The position numbers and the translations under genes are program-made. From an uncultured Bacteroidota bacterium (GTDB lineage Bacteria > Bacteroidota > Bacteroidia > Bacteroidales > F082), in contig CAITDJ010000032.1 of NCBI GenBank assembly GCA_903891085.1, forward strand, positions 1 through 64,000: a DNA stretch of 64,000 nucleotides. The letters are read 5' to 3'. Under the pieces are notes generated by a model. The model had not been told where the DNA came from, ran no database searches, and worked only from the letters and a program-made list of their open reading frames with translations. Below, piece after piece: positions 38,961 to 48,355 of the stretch; the stretch's first letter is position 1, and every line of letters starts with the position of its first letter.

Positions 38961-39100
38961 AGGCTAAAGTATAAAGTATAAAGTTCACAAAAGAAATGAT
39001 TTTTCTGAAGACAAAACATTTTATCAACGTCTCTTTAAACTTTAGCCTTTAAACTTTATCCTTTGAACTTTTGCCTTTAACTTTATCCTTTAGCCTTCAT
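38961..39100. repeat. Heptad-phased inverted repeat, family 1, copy B
   Basis: The left arm has about three units (AGGCTAA, AGTATAA, AGTATAA). The core ACAAAAGAAATGATTTTTC (38987-39005) is identical to copy A. The right arm is longer, about nine units (CTTTAAA, CTTTAGC, CTTTAAA, CTTTATC ...) with one six-base slip near 39075-39080. Arm lengths therefore differ from copy A while the core is conserved. It begins two bases after the T9SS gene stop. Confidence 0.88.
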
Positions 39101-39234
39101 TAATAGCGAGTAACTAAGATGTCGAATCATTTGCAAAAGTTTTTTTTATTAAATCCACATTTCCACCAATCGCCCGATGCTACAATTTAGACTTATTCTA
39201 ACTATTGCTATTTTTGAAAAATTAAGCATAAAAA

Positions 39235-39267
39235 TTTGCCATTGTAGTTTTAAATACTGTAATTTTG
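39235..39267 (+). promoter_or_regulatory. Promoter of gdhA
   Basis: TTTG at 39235-39238, 21 bases, then TAATTTTG at 39260-39267. This matches the Bacteroidota consensus. It leaves a 5' leader of about 60 bases before the gdhA start. Confidence 0.68.
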
Positions 39268-39337
39268 CAGTGTTAAGAAATTAACATTGTGAAAATTTAA
39301 CAGATGTATTTCGCGTAATAAACTAAAAAATAGAGCG

Positions 39338-40675
39338 ATGAAGTTAGAAAAAATCATGAATGACCTGGAAAAGAAACACCCGGGTGAATTAGAGTATTTG
39401 CAGGCAGTACGTGAGGTTCTCGAATCTCTTGAAGAAGTGGTAGAACAAAATCCACAGTTTGAAGCTGCCGGTATTATTGAACGTATTATTGAACCTGACA
39501 GGATTCTTTCCTTTAAGGTGCCATGGGTTGATGACAATGGAAAGGTGCATGTTAACCTTGGTTACAGAATTCAATTCAATAATGCCATTGGACCATACAA
39601 AGGTGGCCTTCGTTTCCACCCAAGTGTTAACCTGAGTATTTTGAAATTTCTTGGTTTCGAACAAATTTTCAAAAATAGCCTCACCACACTTCCTATGGGT
39701 GGGGGTAAAGGTGGTTCCGATTTCGACCCAAAAGGTAAATCTGATGCCGAAATTATGCGTTTCTGCCAGGCATTTATGCTCGAATTATGGAAAATTATCG
39801 GCCCTGAAACAGATGTCCCTGCCGGTGATATCGGCGTTGGTGGCAAAGAGATTGGTTTTATGTTTGGTATGTATAAAAAACTTACCCGCGAGCATGTTGG
39901 TGTGTTGACCGGAAAAGGCCTCAATTGGGGTGGCAGTTTGGTTCGTCCTGAGGCTACAGGTTTTGGTGCAGTATATTTTGCGCAGGAAATGTTGGCTACC
40001 AAAGGAACCGATTTCAAAGGAAAGACTGTTGCTGTTTCTGGTTTTGGTAATGTTGCCTGGGGTGCAATTACCAAAGTTACTGAATTGGGCGGAAAAGTTG
40101 TAACTATTTCAGGTCCTGACGGATATATTTATGACTCAGAAGGCCTTACACGCGAAAAAATAAATTATATGCTCGAGTTGAGGGCTTCAAATCAGGATAT
40201 CGTAAAACCCTATTCCTATGAGTTCCCCGGAGCACAGTTTGTGGCCGGAAAACGTCCGTGGGAAGTGAAGTGCGATGTTGCTTTGCCTTGCGCAACCCAA
40301 AATGAGTTGGGTAAAGATGATGCTGAAAATCTTGTTAAAAATGGTTGTTTCTGTGTTGCTGAAGGTGCCAATATGCCATCAACACCCGATGCAGTCGAGG
40401 TATTTAAGAAACACAAAATATTATTCGGGCCCGGAAAAGCTGTGAATGCCGGTGGTGTTGCCACAAGCGGTCTCGAAATGACCCAAAACTCAATGAAAAT
40501 CAACTGGAACAGCGAAGAAGTTGACGCACGTTTACACAGTATCATGAAAAACATTCATGCCGCTTGTGTTAAACATGGTAAACAGGCCGATGGCTATGTC
40601 GACTATGTGAAAGGTGCCAATATTGCCGGTTTCCTGAAGGTTGCCAACGCCATGTTGGATCAGGGTATTCTGTAA
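39338..40675 (+). CDS. gdhA: NADP-type glutamate dehydrogenase
   Basis: Interconverts 2-oxoglutarate plus ammonia and glutamate, linking nitrogen assimilation to the TCA intermediates. The 445-residue protein has the normal length of hexameric GDH. Substrate-domain motifs include GYRIQFNNAIGPYKGGLRFH, LPMGGGKGGSDFDPKG (catalytic Lys) and PAGDIGVGGKEIGFMFG. The nucleotide domain has VSGFGNVAWGA. The C-terminus KVANAMLDQGIL is typical of the bacterial small form. The coenzyme is inferred as NADPH from this subfamily. It has its own promoter and terminator. Confidence 0.95.
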   Translation: MKLEKIMNDLEKKHPGELEYLQAVREVLESLEEVVEQNPQFEAAGIIERIIEPDRILSFKVPWVDDNGKVHVNLGYRIQFNNAIGPYKGGLRFHPSVNLSILKFLGFEQIFKNSLTTLPMGGGKGGSDFDPKGKSDAEIMRFCQAFMLELWKIIGPETDVPAGDIGVGGKEIGFMFGMYKKLTREHVGVLTGKGLNWGGSLVRPEATGFGAVYFAQEMLATKGTDFKGKTVAVSGFGNVAWGAITKVTELGGKVVTISGPDGYIYDSEGLTREKINYMLELRASNQDIVKPYSYEFPGAQFVAGKRPWEVKCDVALPCATQNELGKDDAENLVKNGCFCVAEGANMPSTPDAVEVFKKHKILFGPGKAVNAGGVATSGLEMTQNSMKINWNSEEVDARLHSIMKNIHAACVKHGKQADGYVDYVKGANIAGFLKVANAMLDQGIL

Positions 40676-40694
40676 TCAGGTAGTCATGTATACG

Positions 40695-40726
40695 AAAAGC
40701 CGATCCTTCACCGGGTCGGCTTTTTT
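40695..40726 (+). terminator. Terminator of gdhA
   Basis: Stem AAAAGCCGATCC / GGGTCGGCTTTT (12 pairs with one G-T) with a short loop and a following T run, 19 bases after the gdhA stop. Confidence 0.88.
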
Positions 40727-40773
40727 ATTTTGGGCATCATGGCTTTTTTGCCTGTGCATTAGAGCGGAAACCG

Positions 40774-40781
40774 TAATTTTG
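40774..40781 (+). promoter_or_regulatory. Possible -7 element for the BatA-like gene
   Basis: TAATTTTG matches TAnnTTTG and lies 32 bases before the start. The nearest TTTG is 23 bases further upstream, slightly beyond the usual spacing. Confidence 0.4.
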
Positions 40782-40813
40782 CAGTTCTGATTTTACCTTA
40801 ATTCATTTGTTGC

Positions 40814-42850
40814 ATGGAATTTGTTTATCCGGGTATGTTGTTTGGTTTATTCGCACTGGCGCTCCCGGTTGTTATCCATCTGTTTAACTTCAGACGACAC
40901 AAGTCCGAGTATTTTAGCAATATCGAATTACTTCGAAATATCCAGCAACAAACGAAAAAAACCAATAAACTCAAGCATATTGTGGTGCTTTTGCTGCGAA
41001 TGTTATTGATTGCCTGTTTGGTTTTTGCCTTTGCCCAGCCCTTTCTTCCATCGGATAACCGTCCTGTTTCAAATGCACAGAAGCTGGTCAGTCTTTATAT
41101 CGACAACTCGAAAAGTATGCAGGCGCAAGGTGAGGGCAGTTCATTGTTCGACGAAGCAAGGCAGGCTGCCCGCCAGCTTGTATCGGCATCGGGAAAAGAA
41201 GCCCGTTTTATTATCTCGGATAATACATTTGAACCAAAAAATAATTTTACTGTCAATGCGCAGGAGGCTGTCATCGACATTGATGCCATGACGAATGATG
41301 CACCGCCAACAGGGTTTTCACAAGTGATACGGCATAATAAAAACCTGAAAGAAACAAATGATTATGAAAATCGCGTTTTATACTATTTCTCCGACTTTCA
41401 GATGTCAATCTTCAATCAAAACGATATTGAGCCTGACACAGGCCTGAATGTGGTGTTGGTGCACTCAAAGTCATTGGCCAAAAACAATGTGTTTATCGAC
41501 AGTTGCTGGTTTTTGTCGCCCGTTGTGCAGGCTGGTTTTGTTACCGATTTGGTGGTTCGTATAACAAATGCCGGAACCGAAGATATTGTGAGTCTGCCAT
41601 TACAACTGACGATAAACGATATTCAAAAATCAGTGTCAAATGTCGACGTAAAGGCGGGTAAATCAGGTGAATTCATTGTTCAGTTTAATGTGGATAAACC
41701 AGGTTATTTTCGTGGATTACTTTCCATCAAAGATTTCCCCATCGTTTTCGACGATGATTTGTTCTTCTCATTTTCTATTGCACAGCAAATCAGTGTGTTG
41801 GAAATTGACCAAACATATCAGAATTTTTGGCTCAAAACACTTTTTGAACAGGATAAGCTCTTTAATTATGATGCCAGAAATGTCAAACAGATAGATTTTC
41901 AGTCATTAAACAATTATGATTTAATCATACTCAACGAGTTATCAGGTATTTCAGGCATGCTTTCTCAATCGATAAAGGCTTTCCTTCAACAGGGTGGGAA
42001 TTTGATTGTGTTGCCAAATCAGATTTCAAACCTTGAATCAAACAAATTGTACGCAGAATTTGGTTTTCAATATCAGCCCGTTGCCGATACCTCCAACACA
42101 AGGGTTTATAAACTGAATGATACGCATACTGTATTTAGGGATGTTTTTGTAAGTATTCCTGAAAACGCAGATTATCCGATTGTTACAAAATATTTTCCCT
42201 TGCAGGTACAAACCGAATCATCTGTTTTTACCTTGATGGAGTTACTTGGCGGTAATGCATTTTTACTTGGAAATCAATACGGATTGGGTCAGGTTTTTGC
42301 ATTCGCTGTTCCGCTGCATGAAAAATGGTCTAATTTTTTTCAAAATAATTTATTCGTTCCTGTGATGTATAAATTGAGTTTTGTGAATACTTCGAAAAAA
42401 GGCCTGTACACCATTCTGGGTCAATCGGATAGCTATCAGTTAAAAACCAATATTTCAAATGACCGGCCGGTCATTATTACTTCGTTAGACAAAGGCTTCG
42501 AAATGATTCCCGAGAGCAGGTTTTCTGAGAATACAAGCAGTTTATTTTTTCACGGAATGATTCCATCTCCCGGGTTTTACGATATTCGTAACGGTGACAG
42601 TTTGCTTGGCACTATTGCCTTTAACGAAAACAGAAAAGAATCATTGCTTGAATATTACGACAAAAGCGAACTGGAAAAACTCCTGCCAGCCAAAAAATTC
42701 AAATCAATTTCCATTATCACCAACTCACGTTCTGAAATGCAGGATGTTATTAAAAATTCGGAAATTGGCCGGCAACTTTGGAAGTATTTTATTATATTGG
42801 CGTTATTTTTTATCCTGGCCGAAGGCCTGGTGCTGAGGTTTTGGAAATGA
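40814..42850 (+). CDS. BatA-domain membrane protein with VWA-like region
   Basis: A 678-residue inner-membrane protein. The first 90 residues match the BatA/aerotolerance N-terminal domain: a membrane helix (PGMLFGLFALALPVVIHLF), an FRRHKSEYFSNIELL segment and a second helix (VVLLLRMLLIACLVFAFAQPFL). A von Willebrand A-like domain begins VSLYIDNSKSMQAQG, which contains DxSxS. A large periplasmic part and a final helix (YFIILALFFILAEGLVLRFW) follow. Related proteins occur in the bat operon and as stand-alone genes; the role is in envelope stress or assembly but is not defined. The topoisomerase gene starts 40 bases downstream. Confidence 0.8.
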   Translation: MEFVYPGMLFGLFALALPVVIHLFNFRRHKSEYFSNIELLRNIQQQTKKTNKLKHIVVLLLRMLLIACLVFAFAQPFLPSDNRPVSNAQKLVSLYIDNSKSMQAQGEGSSLFDEARQAARQLVSASGKEARFIISDNTFEPKNNFTVNAQEAVIDIDAMTNDAPPTGFSQVIRHNKNLKETNDYENRVLYYFSDFQMSIFNQNDIEPDTGLNVVLVHSKSLAKNNVFIDSCWFLSPVVQAGFVTDLVVRITNAGTEDIVSLPLQLTINDIQKSVSNVDVKAGKSGEFIVQFNVDKPGYFRGLLSIKDFPIVFDDDLFFSFSIAQQISVLEIDQTYQNFWLKTLFEQDKLFNYDARNVKQIDFQSLNNYDLIILNELSGISGMLSQSIKAFLQQGGNLIVLPNQISNLESNKLYAEFGFQYQPVADTSNTRVYKLNDTHTVFRDVFVSIPENADYPIVTKYFPLQVQTESSVFTLMELLGGNAFLLGNQYGLGQVFAFAVPLHEKWSNFFQNNLFVPVMYKLSFVNTSKKGLYTILGQSDSYQLKTNISNDRPVIITSLDKGFEMIPESRFSENTSSLFFHGMIPSPGFYDIRNGDSLLGTIAFNENRKESLLEYYDKSELEKLLPAKKFKSISIITNSRSEMQDVIKNSEIGRQLWKYFIILALFFILAEGLVLRFWK

Positions 42851-42890
42851 TGCAAAACAAAATGTAACTATTTGAATTAATGAAAAATAG

Positions 42891-45608
42891 ATGAGTCAGG
42901 GAATAGTAAATACATCACATGAAGGAAATAAGGAGTCGCACCGTACGATTCAGATTTCGGGTATGTATGAAAGTTGGTTTCTCGATTATGCTTCTTATGT
43001 GATATTGGAACGTGCTGTGCCTGAAATCGAAGATGGATTGAAGCCGGTGCAGCGCCGTTTATTTCATTCGATGAAAGTACTCGATGATGGTCGTTACAAC
43101 AAGGTAGCCAATATTATCGGGAACACCATGCAATACCATCCCCATGGCGATGCATCCATTGGCGATGCGCTGGTTCAGTTGGGTCAGAAAGAATTGGTTG
43201 TCGATACGCAGGGAAACTGGGGCAATGTGCTCACAGGCGACAGCGCCGCGGCACCACGTTACATTGAGGCCCGTTTATCGAAATTTGCACACGATGTTGT
43301 CTTTAATCCGAAAACCACCAACTGGAAATTATCATACGACGGAAGAAACAAGGAACCTGTCGCTTTGCCGGTTAAGTTTCCGCTGTTGCTCGCACAGGGA
43401 GTTGAGGGCATTGCCGTGGGTCTGGCATCAAAAATACTACCCCACAATTTCGTAGAACTCATCGATGCATCCATTCAACATCTTAATAATGAAGAATTTG
43501 AATTGGTTCCCGATTTTCTGACCGGTGGATTGGCCGACTGTTCGCGTTACAACGATGGTATTCGTGGTGGAAAAATCAGGATCAGGGCCAGAATAGGGCA
43601 ACTTGATAAAAAAACACTTATAATCACCGAAGTTCCGTTTTCGACCACCACACAAAGTCTCATTGATTCCATCATTGCAGCCAATGATAAAGGAAAGATC
43701 AAAGTCAGAAAAATTGACGATAATACAGCCAAAAATGTTGAGATTTTAATACATCTTGCTCCCGGAGTTTCGCCCGATCAGACAATCGATGCATTGTATG
43801 CTTTTACGCAATGCGAAGTTTCTGTTTCACCCAATGCCTGTGTCATTTTAAATGGAAGACCGGCATTTATCGGGGTAAGTGAAATTTTAAAACACAACAC
43901 AAACCGTACAAAAAAATTACTTGAGAAGGAACTGTTAATCCGGCTCGAAGAACTCGATGCCGATTGGCATTTTTCATCGCTCGAAAAGATATTTATCGAA
44001 AATCGCATTTATCACGATATTGAGCAATGCGAAACCTGGGAAGCCGTGATTGCTGCCATTGAGACAGGATTGCAACCATATACCGTAAATCTTCGGCGGA
44101 AAGTGACGCTTGAGGATATCGAAAGACTGACCGAGATAAGGATTAAGCGTATTTCAAAATTCAATTCCTTCAAGGCTGATGAATACATCAGAGGCCTCGA
44201 AAATGAAATGGAGGAAGTAAAAAACCATCTGGCAAATATCATTGATTACACCATCAATTTTTACCGGCAGATCCGTAAGAAATATGGACCCGGACGTGAG
44301 CGGAAAACTGAAATACGCAATTTTGATGTTATTCAGGCTTCGGCGGTTGCGGCCAATAACGAACGTCTGTATGTGAACAGGGCAGAGGGTTTTGCCGGGA
44401 CTACCTTAAAGAAGGATGAGTTTGTTTGCGAGTGTTCCGATCTGGATGATGTCATCATTTTTCGCGACAATGGAACACTGCTCGTGACCAAAGTCAGTCC
44501 GAAGTTTTTCGTGGGTGAGCATATCATTCACATCAATGTTTTTCGCAAAAATGATGACCGCACCATCTACAATATGATCTACCGTGATGGAAAAAAAGGT
44601 CCGTATTTTGTAAAACGTTTCGCTGTAGTTGGTGTAACGCGCGATAAGGAATATGATCTTACGGGCGGTAATCCTGACTCCAAAATCATGTATTTCAGTG
44701 CCAATCCTAACGGGGAGGCCGAAATTGTGAAGATTGCCCTCCGTCCGCAGCCCAAATTGAAACGCACTTCATTCGAATACGATTTCTCAGCCTTGGCAAT
44801 CAAAGGCAGAAGTTCGAAAGGGAATACAATTACCAAGCACATCGTCAGGCAGATTTCGAAACGGGAAGATGGTATTTCAACCCTGGGGGCGCGGGAGATT
44901 TGGTATGACGATACCGTAAAACGTCTTAATACTGAACAGCGCGGTCAGCTACTGGGTGCTTTTTCGGGTGACGATAAATTGTTGCACATCTTTTACAATG
45001 GCGAAATAAAACTGACAGGTTTTGACCTTTCAACTCACTTTGACGATGATTTGAGTTCATTGCGAAAATTCGAGACCGACGAAACATTTTCAGTCATATA
45101 TACCGAAGGCGATACCGGTTTTTATTACCTTAAACGCTTTCAGTTAGAAGAAGAACTTTCGGTGAACAAGCGTGTCAGCCTCATTGGCGACCATCCTGAT
45201 TCAGGGTTAAAACATCTTTTATTTGACGATTTACCTCAGCTCAGGCTTGTGTTGGCTGTGAATGAGAAAGGAAAGAAACCTGAGGATGAATTGATTCAGG
45301 TTGCTGATTTTATTGGTGTTAAGAGTTACAAAGCCAAAGGTCGGCGGTTAACAGCCCATCAGATCGAACGAATTGAAATTCTTGAACCCATCATTCCTGA
45401 AGTGGAAGAAGATGAATTAATCGAACCGGAAGAAGCATCTCTTCAAATTGATGAAACAGAACCAAACGAAATAGCGGAAGAAGAAAACCTGATAAACCCC
45501 ATTGAAACCATTCAGCCTGAAGAAAGTGATGCATTGCAAACCGATGATGCACCGCAGCCTCCAAAAACGACGACCGAAGGTCCTATTCAAATGGAATTAG
45601 AGTTTTAG
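42891..45608 (+). CDS. parC: DNA topoisomerase IV subunit A (GyrA/ParC family)
   Basis: Cuts and passes duplex DNA with an ATPase partner to unlink daughter chromosomes. The N-terminal breakage-reunion domain shows ESWFLDYASYVILERAVPEIEDGLKPVQRR, the region around HPHGDASIGDALV, and catalytic Tyr124 in APRYIEARLS. A coiled-coil gate follows, then a beta-pinwheel (about 520-840), and an acidic C-terminal tail (about 845-905, rich in Glu and Asp). At 905 residues it is of the Bacteroidota ParC type, distinct from GyrA. No parE lies next to it. The acidic tail is longer than the basic or neutral tails common elsewhere. Confidence 0.88.
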   Translation: MSQGIVNTSHEGNKESHRTIQISGMYESWFLDYASYVILERAVPEIEDGLKPVQRRLFHSMKVLDDGRYNKVANIIGNTMQYHPHGDASIGDALVQLGQKELVVDTQGNWGNVLTGDSAAAPRYIEARLSKFAHDVVFNPKTTNWKLSYDGRNKEPVALPVKFPLLLAQGVEGIAVGLASKILPHNFVELIDASIQHLNNEEFELVPDFLTGGLADCSRYNDGIRGGKIRIRARIGQLDKKTLIITEVPFSTTTQSLIDSIIAANDKGKIKVRKIDDNTAKNVEILIHLAPGVSPDQTIDALYAFTQCEVSVSPNACVILNGRPAFIGVSEILKHNTNRTKKLLEKELLIRLEELDADWHFSSLEKIFIENRIYHDIEQCETWEAVIAAIETGLQPYTVNLRRKVTLEDIERLTEIRIKRISKFNSFKADEYIRGLENEMEEVKNHLANIIDYTINFYRQIRKKYGPGRERKTEIRNFDVIQASAVAANNERLYVNRAEGFAGTTLKKDEFVCECSDLDDVIIFRDNGTLLVTKVSPKFFVGEHIIHINVFRKNDDRTIYNMIYRDGKKGPYFVKRFAVVGVTRDKEYDLTGGNPDSKIMYFSANPNGEAEIVKIALRPQPKLKRTSFEYDFSALAIKGRSSKGNTITKHIVRQISKREDGISTLGAREIWYDDTVKRLNTEQRGQLLGAFSGDDKLLHIFYNGEIKLTGFDLSTHFDDDLSSLRKFETDETFSVIYTEGDTGFYYLKRFQLEEELSVNKRVSLIGDHPDSGLKHLLFDDLPQLRLVLAVNEKGKKPEDELIQVADFIGVKSYKAKGRRLTAHQIERIEILEPIIPEVEEDELIEPEEASLQIDETEPNEIAEEENLINPIETIQPEESDALQTDDAPQPPKTTTEGPIQMELEF

Positions 45609-45693
45609 AAGATTTTTAAGTAGCAGATAAATAGTAATTTATAGTATAAAATTTTCCGGGGTATTGGATAAATTTAGTTGAAAATTAATCAAA

Positions 45694-46905
45694 ATGTCGA
45701 TGAAAAGTCCACATGTTCTGAACGTTACAGATGATATTTTATGGGTTGGTGCCATTGACCACGATATCGTAACTTTTGATGTTGTCATGGAAACGAAATA
45801 TGGAACAACCTATAATTCATATCTCGTTAAAGCCGAAAAACTGGCTGTTATTGACACAGTTAAGTTAAAGTTTTGGGATGAATACATTGCAAAACTTCGT
45901 TCTGAAATTGATCCTGCCGAAATTGATTATATCATATTAAACCACACCGAACCTGATCATTCGGGTTGTGTTGGAAAATTGTTGTCGGTTGCCCCAAAAG
46001 CGAAAATTGTTGGCACCGGAAATGCCATCCGATATCTCTCGGATCTTATTTCGGTTCCTTTTGAAAGTATTCAGGTGAAAGATGGTCAGGAGCTCAATCT
46101 TGGTAACAAAACCATCCGCTTTGTTGCCGCTGCAAACCTTCATTGGCCCGATTCGATGTATTCATACGCTGAAGAGGATAAAGTGCTTTTCACCTGTGAT
46201 TCGTTTGGTGCTCATTTTGCTGATGAGCGCATGTTTGATGATCTGGTAGGCAATTGGGATGATGCGTTTTTCTATTACTTCGATGTAATTCTCAAGCCGT
46301 TCAGCAAATTTATGATCAAAGCAATCGAACGTATCCGACCCCTTGAAATACTGGCCATTTGTCCGGGTCATGGCCCTATATTGCGCACCGATTGGAAAAA
46401 ATATGTTGATATTTCTGAAAAATTAGCACATCTGGAACTCGATACACCCTTAAAAAAACGCGTTTACATACCTTACGTATCGGCCTATGACAATACCGCC
46501 CATTTGGCCGAATCCATTGCAAAGGGTATCGAATCCGTCCCGGGTGTCGAAGCCGTGTTGATGAATATTGAACATGTTGCCATGGGTGAAATTGAAACTG
46601 AATTGGCCTTGTCATCCGCCCTTATTGTTGGTTGCCCTACGATCAATCAGAATATTCTGCTTCCGGTTTACAGATTATTTGCCATGATCAGTCCGATCAG
46701 AGACAAGGGAAAATTGGCAGGAGGTTTCGGTTCCTATGGCTGGAGTGGTGAAGGGATGAAAATCATCCGTACAAACCTCGAAAATCTGAAATTGCGTTAC
46801 ACCGAAACGGATGTTTTTGTGAAATTCAGCCCCAATGAATCAGAACTTAATCGTGCTTTCAATTATGGAAAACGATTTGCGCAACTTATGCTTCTTGATG
46901 AATAA
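45694..46905 (+). CDS. Flavodiiron protein (FprA-type A flavoprotein)
   Basis: Reduces O2 to water (and/or NO to N2O) in anaerobes, using electrons from rubredoxin. The 403-residue cytoplasmic protein has a metallo-beta-lactamase-like domain with iron ligands H84-x-E86-x-D88 (NHTEPDHSG), H150 (NLHWPDSM), D169 (TCDSFG) and H226 (CPGHGP), and a flavodoxin domain (about 255-403: YIPYVSAYDNTAHLAES, GGFGSYGWSGEG) that binds FMN. All ligands are present. A likely redox partner, the flavin reductase-rubredoxin, is encoded at 49968. A lipoprotein gene begins 15 bases downstream. Confidence 0.93.
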   Translation: MSMKSPHVLNVTDDILWVGAIDHDIVTFDVVMETKYGTTYNSYLVKAEKLAVIDTVKLKFWDEYIAKLRSEIDPAEIDYIILNHTEPDHSGCVGKLLSVAPKAKIVGTGNAIRYLSDLISVPFESIQVKDGQELNLGNKTIRFVAAANLHWPDSMYSYAEEDKVLFTCDSFGAHFADERMFDDLVGNWDDAFFYYFDVILKPFSKFMIKAIERIRPLEILAICPGHGPILRTDWKKYVDISEKLAHLELDTPLKKRVYIPYVSAYDNTAHLAESIAKGIESVPGVEAVLMNIEHVAMGEIETELALSSALIVGCPTINQNILLPVYRLFAMISPIRDKGKLAGGFGSYGWSGEGMKIIRTNLENLKLRYTETDVFVKFSPNESELNRAFNYGKRFAQLMLLDE

Positions 46906-46920
46906 TCGAAAAAACAGATA

Positions 46921-47727
46921 ATGAAATTAAGATTCACAATCATTATATTGCTGGTTTGGACAATGTTATCATGTAGTCCCGAACGAAAACTGGCGAAACG
47001 TTTCGTTGAAGTAGCCCCAAAACCTTCCTTGCTGGTACTCATGCCAGCCTATGTTTTTAAAGAGGATCTGAAAATGAAAGGCCTTGAAGAGGGTGATTAT
47101 GATTCAACGATAAAAACAATCGTTTTAGATAAACTCAATGATTCTATTTTGCTATCAAAGTTCAAAATGACGTATTTGAAGCAATTGCAGCAATACGATG
47201 TAAATATTTATGACGAGGCAACTATCGATGATTTTATGAAACTCGATTCAAATGCCTGGGTGGTAAATTTGTCACAGGTTGAATTACAGGAATATGAAAC
47301 CGTTTTTACTGACAGAGAAGAGTTTTTTGGTGTAGAATACACGACCGAGGTGCCACTCAATGGAATTAATTCTGCATTTTGGTTTGAGTTTAGTCAGGTG
47401 AATGCACCTGAAAATCGCAAACCAGAAATCATGTTCTCGGCCAATGATTTATATGATCAGTTCGACGGGAAGTTTATTTTCGATATTTTTTCGGGACAAA
47501 TGAATTATCAGTTACTCATTGATACAGTTACTGTGGAGGATTTTTATCGTCAAATCGATTTTTCGGCACGACTTTTTGCGGGCTATACTTTTGATTATCT
47601 TATGAATAGTTTTATAACAACCCATATTTCTGATAAGGAACAATCAGGTAATTATTTCCGGTATGATCCATTCCGAAAGAAGCTGTTTATAACCGTTGAA
47701 GATAAATTTATCCCACTTGATCAATGA
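46921..47727 (+). CDS. Lipoprotein of unknown function
   Basis: I do not recognise this 268-residue protein. The start KLRFTIIILLVWTMLSC is a lipoprotein signal with lipobox MLSC, so the mature protein is lipid-anchored from Cys17. The rest is soluble and mixed alpha/beta with no catalytic motif visible; notable are a conserved-looking VLMPAYVFKEDLKM segment near the start and several aromatic pairs (EEFFGVEY, FWFEF). It follows the flavodiiron gene by 15 bases and may share its transcript. Confidence 0.65.
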   Translation: MKLRFTIIILLVWTMLSCSPERKLAKRFVEVAPKPSLLVLMPAYVFKEDLKMKGLEEGDYDSTIKTIVLDKLNDSILLSKFKMTYLKQLQQYDVNIYDEATIDDFMKLDSNAWVVNLSQVELQEYETVFTDREEFFGVEYTTEVPLNGINSAFWFEFSQVNAPENRKPEIMFSANDLYDQFDGKFIFDIFSGQMNYQLLIDTVTVEDFYRQIDFSARLFAGYTFDYLMNSFITTHISDKEQSGNYFRYDPFRKKLFITVEDKFIPLDQ

Positions 47728-47737
47728 TGGGTGTCTG

Positions 47738-48100
47738 TTAGTTTGCTCTGTCTGACGCCCGGCCTTTGTGCAGCTGATGATGTACAATAAAGAGTATTCC
47801 TGTAATCAGAAACGGACTGATAACTGCCAATGATGCCGGATTGCCTGCAAAACTCCTGAAAAATATTGCCATGGCGATAAAAATAAGGATAAACAGTATG
47901 CCGCCAACAAGTTCCCATTTCCAGGCAATGAACAATAACAAAATACATCCCAATGAAGGCAGGTTATGCATAAATAGGCAAATCAGCTGATTACCGAAAG
48001 TTTCATTCCCGTCGAAGCAATCCAACGAAAACAGCATCATAAATAAGATGGCCAGGATTCCGATTATTCTGGGTGACCAGTAAAGAATTTTTTTTGACAT
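47738..48100 (-). CDS. Small four-helix membrane protein
   Basis: A 120-residue protein with four predicted transmembrane helices (about 9-27, 45-62, 65-85 and 92-108). Features are SPRIIGILAILF at the start and the IAWKWELVGGILF turn in the middle. No family name was assigned; similar short proteins are common in this phylum and have no known role. It converges with the preceding lipoprotein gene, 10 bases apart. Confidence 0.65.
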   Translation of the reverse strand: MSKKILYWSPRIIGILAILFMMLFSLDCFDGNETFGNQLICLFMHNLPSLGCILLLFIAWKWELVGGILFILIFIAMAIFFRSFAGNPASLAVISPFLITGILFIVHHQLHKGRASDRAN

Positions 48101-48235
48101 GATAGGTATAATTTAATTTTCAAAATGATTATCAGTAAACAATAATTAAACTTATTGTTGCATTTTTTTTGTGTCAGCCAGAGTCATGTTTGTGTGGGAT
48201 CGAAGGCACTTTAACTTAACAATTATAATGACTAA

Positions 48236-48285
48236 TCATGTTTCGACTCCCTCGTCTTGAAAACGAGACAGGCTGATCAACATGA
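48236..48285. other. Nested imperfect hairpin
   Basis: TCATGTT (48236-48242) is complementary to AACATGA (48279-48285), and inside it CTCGT (48251-48255) pairs with ACGAG (48263-48267). It lies in the gap between two small membrane genes. It lacks a T tract on either side, so it is not a clear terminator. Confidence 0.35.
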
Positions 48286-48355
48286 CAAGAATTTTTAAAA
48301 ATATTTACGCTAGTTAATTATTGCAGATAGTCATCTTTGATTTTAATGAATGAAA

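Noticed and set aside
36995-39100. CRISPR array
   Set aside because: The repeat unit is seven bases with no spacers of constant length, and there are no cas genes.
38961-39100. Simple A/T low-complexity DNA
   Set aside because: The strict seven-base phase, the inverted arms and the identical core in the second copy exclude plain compositional bias.
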